Assembly (NCBI GenBank): GCA_036496285.1
Contig: DASXLI010000058.1
Coordinates: 4,422-68,421, forward strand
Length of the DNA: 64,000 nt
Origin: DP-19 sp036496285
GTDB lineage: Bacteria > Desulfobacterota > Binatia > UTPRO1
Direction of reading: 5' to 3'
In this document: positions 63,264 through 64,000 of the stretch, piece by piece
How the letters are laid out: each line of letters opens with the position of its first letter
Position numbering within the stretch: the first letter of the stretch is position 1
Program-made: the position numbers and the translations under genes
The notes under the pieces: model-generated
What the model was told of the DNA's origin: nothing
Databases searched by the model: none
What the model saw: only the letters and a program-made list of their open reading frames with translations

Positions 63264-64000
63264 GTGACGCCGCCGCCGGGCGATGACCCTCCGGTTCCTC
63301 CGTCCCGCGCCCGCGCTCAACGCCGTCTCGACCTGGCGTTCCGCCGCACCCTCACCGTCACCGTCGCGTTCCCGCTCCTCGCCCTCGCGACGCTCGCCGG
63401 CATATCGCTCGGCCAGCTCGACGGCCTGCTCTCCGCCTTCCAGGCGGTCGAGCACAGCGACCACGTCATCGGCAGCGCCAACGAGACCCTGCGCGCCATC
63501 GTCGACATGGAGACTGGCCTGCGCGGCTACGTCATCACCAAGGACGATCGCTTCCTCGAGCCGTACCGCGCCGGGTTGCCGATCGTGCGCGCGCAGTTCG
63601 AGGAGCTGGGCGCGCTGGTAGCCGACGATCGGGCACAGGCGGCGAGCCTCGCGACGTGGCGTGCCCACGCGGAAGCGTGGATCGCGATCACGGAGGCCGA
63701 GGTGCATCAGGCACACGGCGACGACGGCATCAGCGTGGCCGCCCGCATGGTCGACCGCAAGGGGCGCATGGACGCCGTCCGCAACGACTTCGCGACCTTC
63801 CTCTCGGACGCCGAGGCCCAGCGCTCGTCGCGCAGCTCGCGCGCGCAACGCACGGCGACGACCGTCCTCCGGACGGGACTCCTCCTGACACTGTTGATCG
63901 GCGCCGCGTGCGCGGTGCTCTTCGCGCGCCAGCTCTTCACGATCACCCGCACGTTCCACGAGACGCTCGCCAACGAGCAGAGCGCGCGCGACGCCGCGGA
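63264..64000 (+). CDS. CHASE3-domain sensor protein, probably a histidine kinase (3' end outside window)
   Basis: The open frame runs to the window edge (about 245 codons). After a Pro-rich N-terminus there is a membrane helix (TVTVAFPLLALATLAGISLG), a periplasmic CHASE3 domain (ANETLRAIVDMETGLRGYVITKDDRFLEPYRAG, a strong match) and a second helix (TGLLLTLLIGAACAVLFARQ). The frame then continues into the cytoplasm (SARDAAE), where a kinase or cyclase domain would begin. It diverges from regB. GTG 63264 is preferred over ATG 63252 because the latter is within a -10 box. Confidence 0.82.
   Translation, partial: MTPPPGDDPPVPPSRARAQRRLDLAFRRTLTVTVAFPLLALATLAGISLGQLDGLLSAFQAVEHSDHVIGSANETLRAIVDMETGLRGYVITKDDRFLEPYRAGLPIVRAQFEELGALVADDRAQAASLATWRAHAEAWIAITEAEVHQAHGDDGISVAARMVDRKGRMDAVRNDFATFLSDAEAQRSSRSSRAQRTATTVLRTGLLLTLLIGAACAVLFARQLFTITRTFHETLANEQSARDAA

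Overview
The window is 64 kb of very GC-rich bacterial DNA with coding sequence packed end to end. No gap between supported genes exceeds 300 bases, and I saw no rRNA, tRNA, CRISPR array, insertion sequence or phage gene. The gene set points to an aerobic, chemoorganotrophic, diderm environmental bacterium: alternative complex III, an HAE1-type RND pump, CopCD, RegBA, DUF1329, extradiol-type aromatic degradation, and exported proteins with Thr/Pro-rich linkers and Myxococcus-type Cys-rich repeats. A deltaproteobacterial-grade lineage (Binatota/Binatia or Myxococcota-like) fits best. That placement is inferred from gene content, not from a marker gene.

Region by region. 1-4.9 kb (-): actA-actB-actC of alternative complex III, with the third gene cut by the window edge. 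5.1-9.3 kb: B12-binding radical SAM enzyme (-), PlsC-type acyltransferase, two DsbA-like lipoproteins and a stand-alone subtilase-prodomain-like lipoprotein. 9.4-13.6 kb: DUF3175 protein, ATP-dependent DNA ligase, PTS EIIA(Ntr)-like protein and APC permease. 13.7-17.3 kb: large exported Cys-rich protein (+) and an LPG-synthase-type membrane protein (-). 17.4-21.8 kb: TetR plus an aromatic ring-cleavage operon (FAH hydrolase, extradiol dioxygenase, FAD enzyme, GST). 21.9-26.8 kb: TetR, RND adaptor and RND pump. 26.9-30.8 kb: UvrD-like helicase, basic-tailed NTF2 protein, darcynin-TetR pair (-) and Smr protein. 30.8-33.7 kb (-): DUF1329 and GT39. 33.8-43.3 kb (+): methyltransferase, zinc-ribbon TPR protein, frameshifted acyl-CoA-dehydrogenase-like gene, GFA protein, CbbQ/CbbO-like AAA+/VWA pair and DUF2333. 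43.4-49.5 kb: exported BNR-like protein, four-helix membrane protein (-) and very large secreted lipase-like protein. 49.7-53.2 kb: two coupled isocitrate/isopropylmalate dehydrogenase paralogues, GDPD lipoprotein and an exported unknown. 53.3-58.5 kb: beta-helix lipoprotein (-), BioF-like synthase and aconitase. 58.5-64 kb: RegB, a CXXCH protein, RegA, an outer-membrane-like protein, CopC and CopD (all -), then a CHASE3 sensor (+, cut by the edge).

The most coherent unexpected signal is in how genes start. Many transcription units have a TTGNNN / 15-18 nt / TANNNT promoter whose -10 box lies only 6-12 nt before the start codon, with no Shine-Dalgarno. Genes inside operons, and most exported proteins, instead have clear AGGAGG-like sites or ATGA overlaps. 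This suggests widespread leaderless transcription and corrects several start codons. Other points of interest are three TetR genes each with a palindromic operator next to or inside the promoter, a RegB-CXXCH protein-RegA-OMP-CopC-CopD redox/copper cluster, an orphan CbbQO pair without Rubisco, and tandem NAD-IDH-like paralogues.
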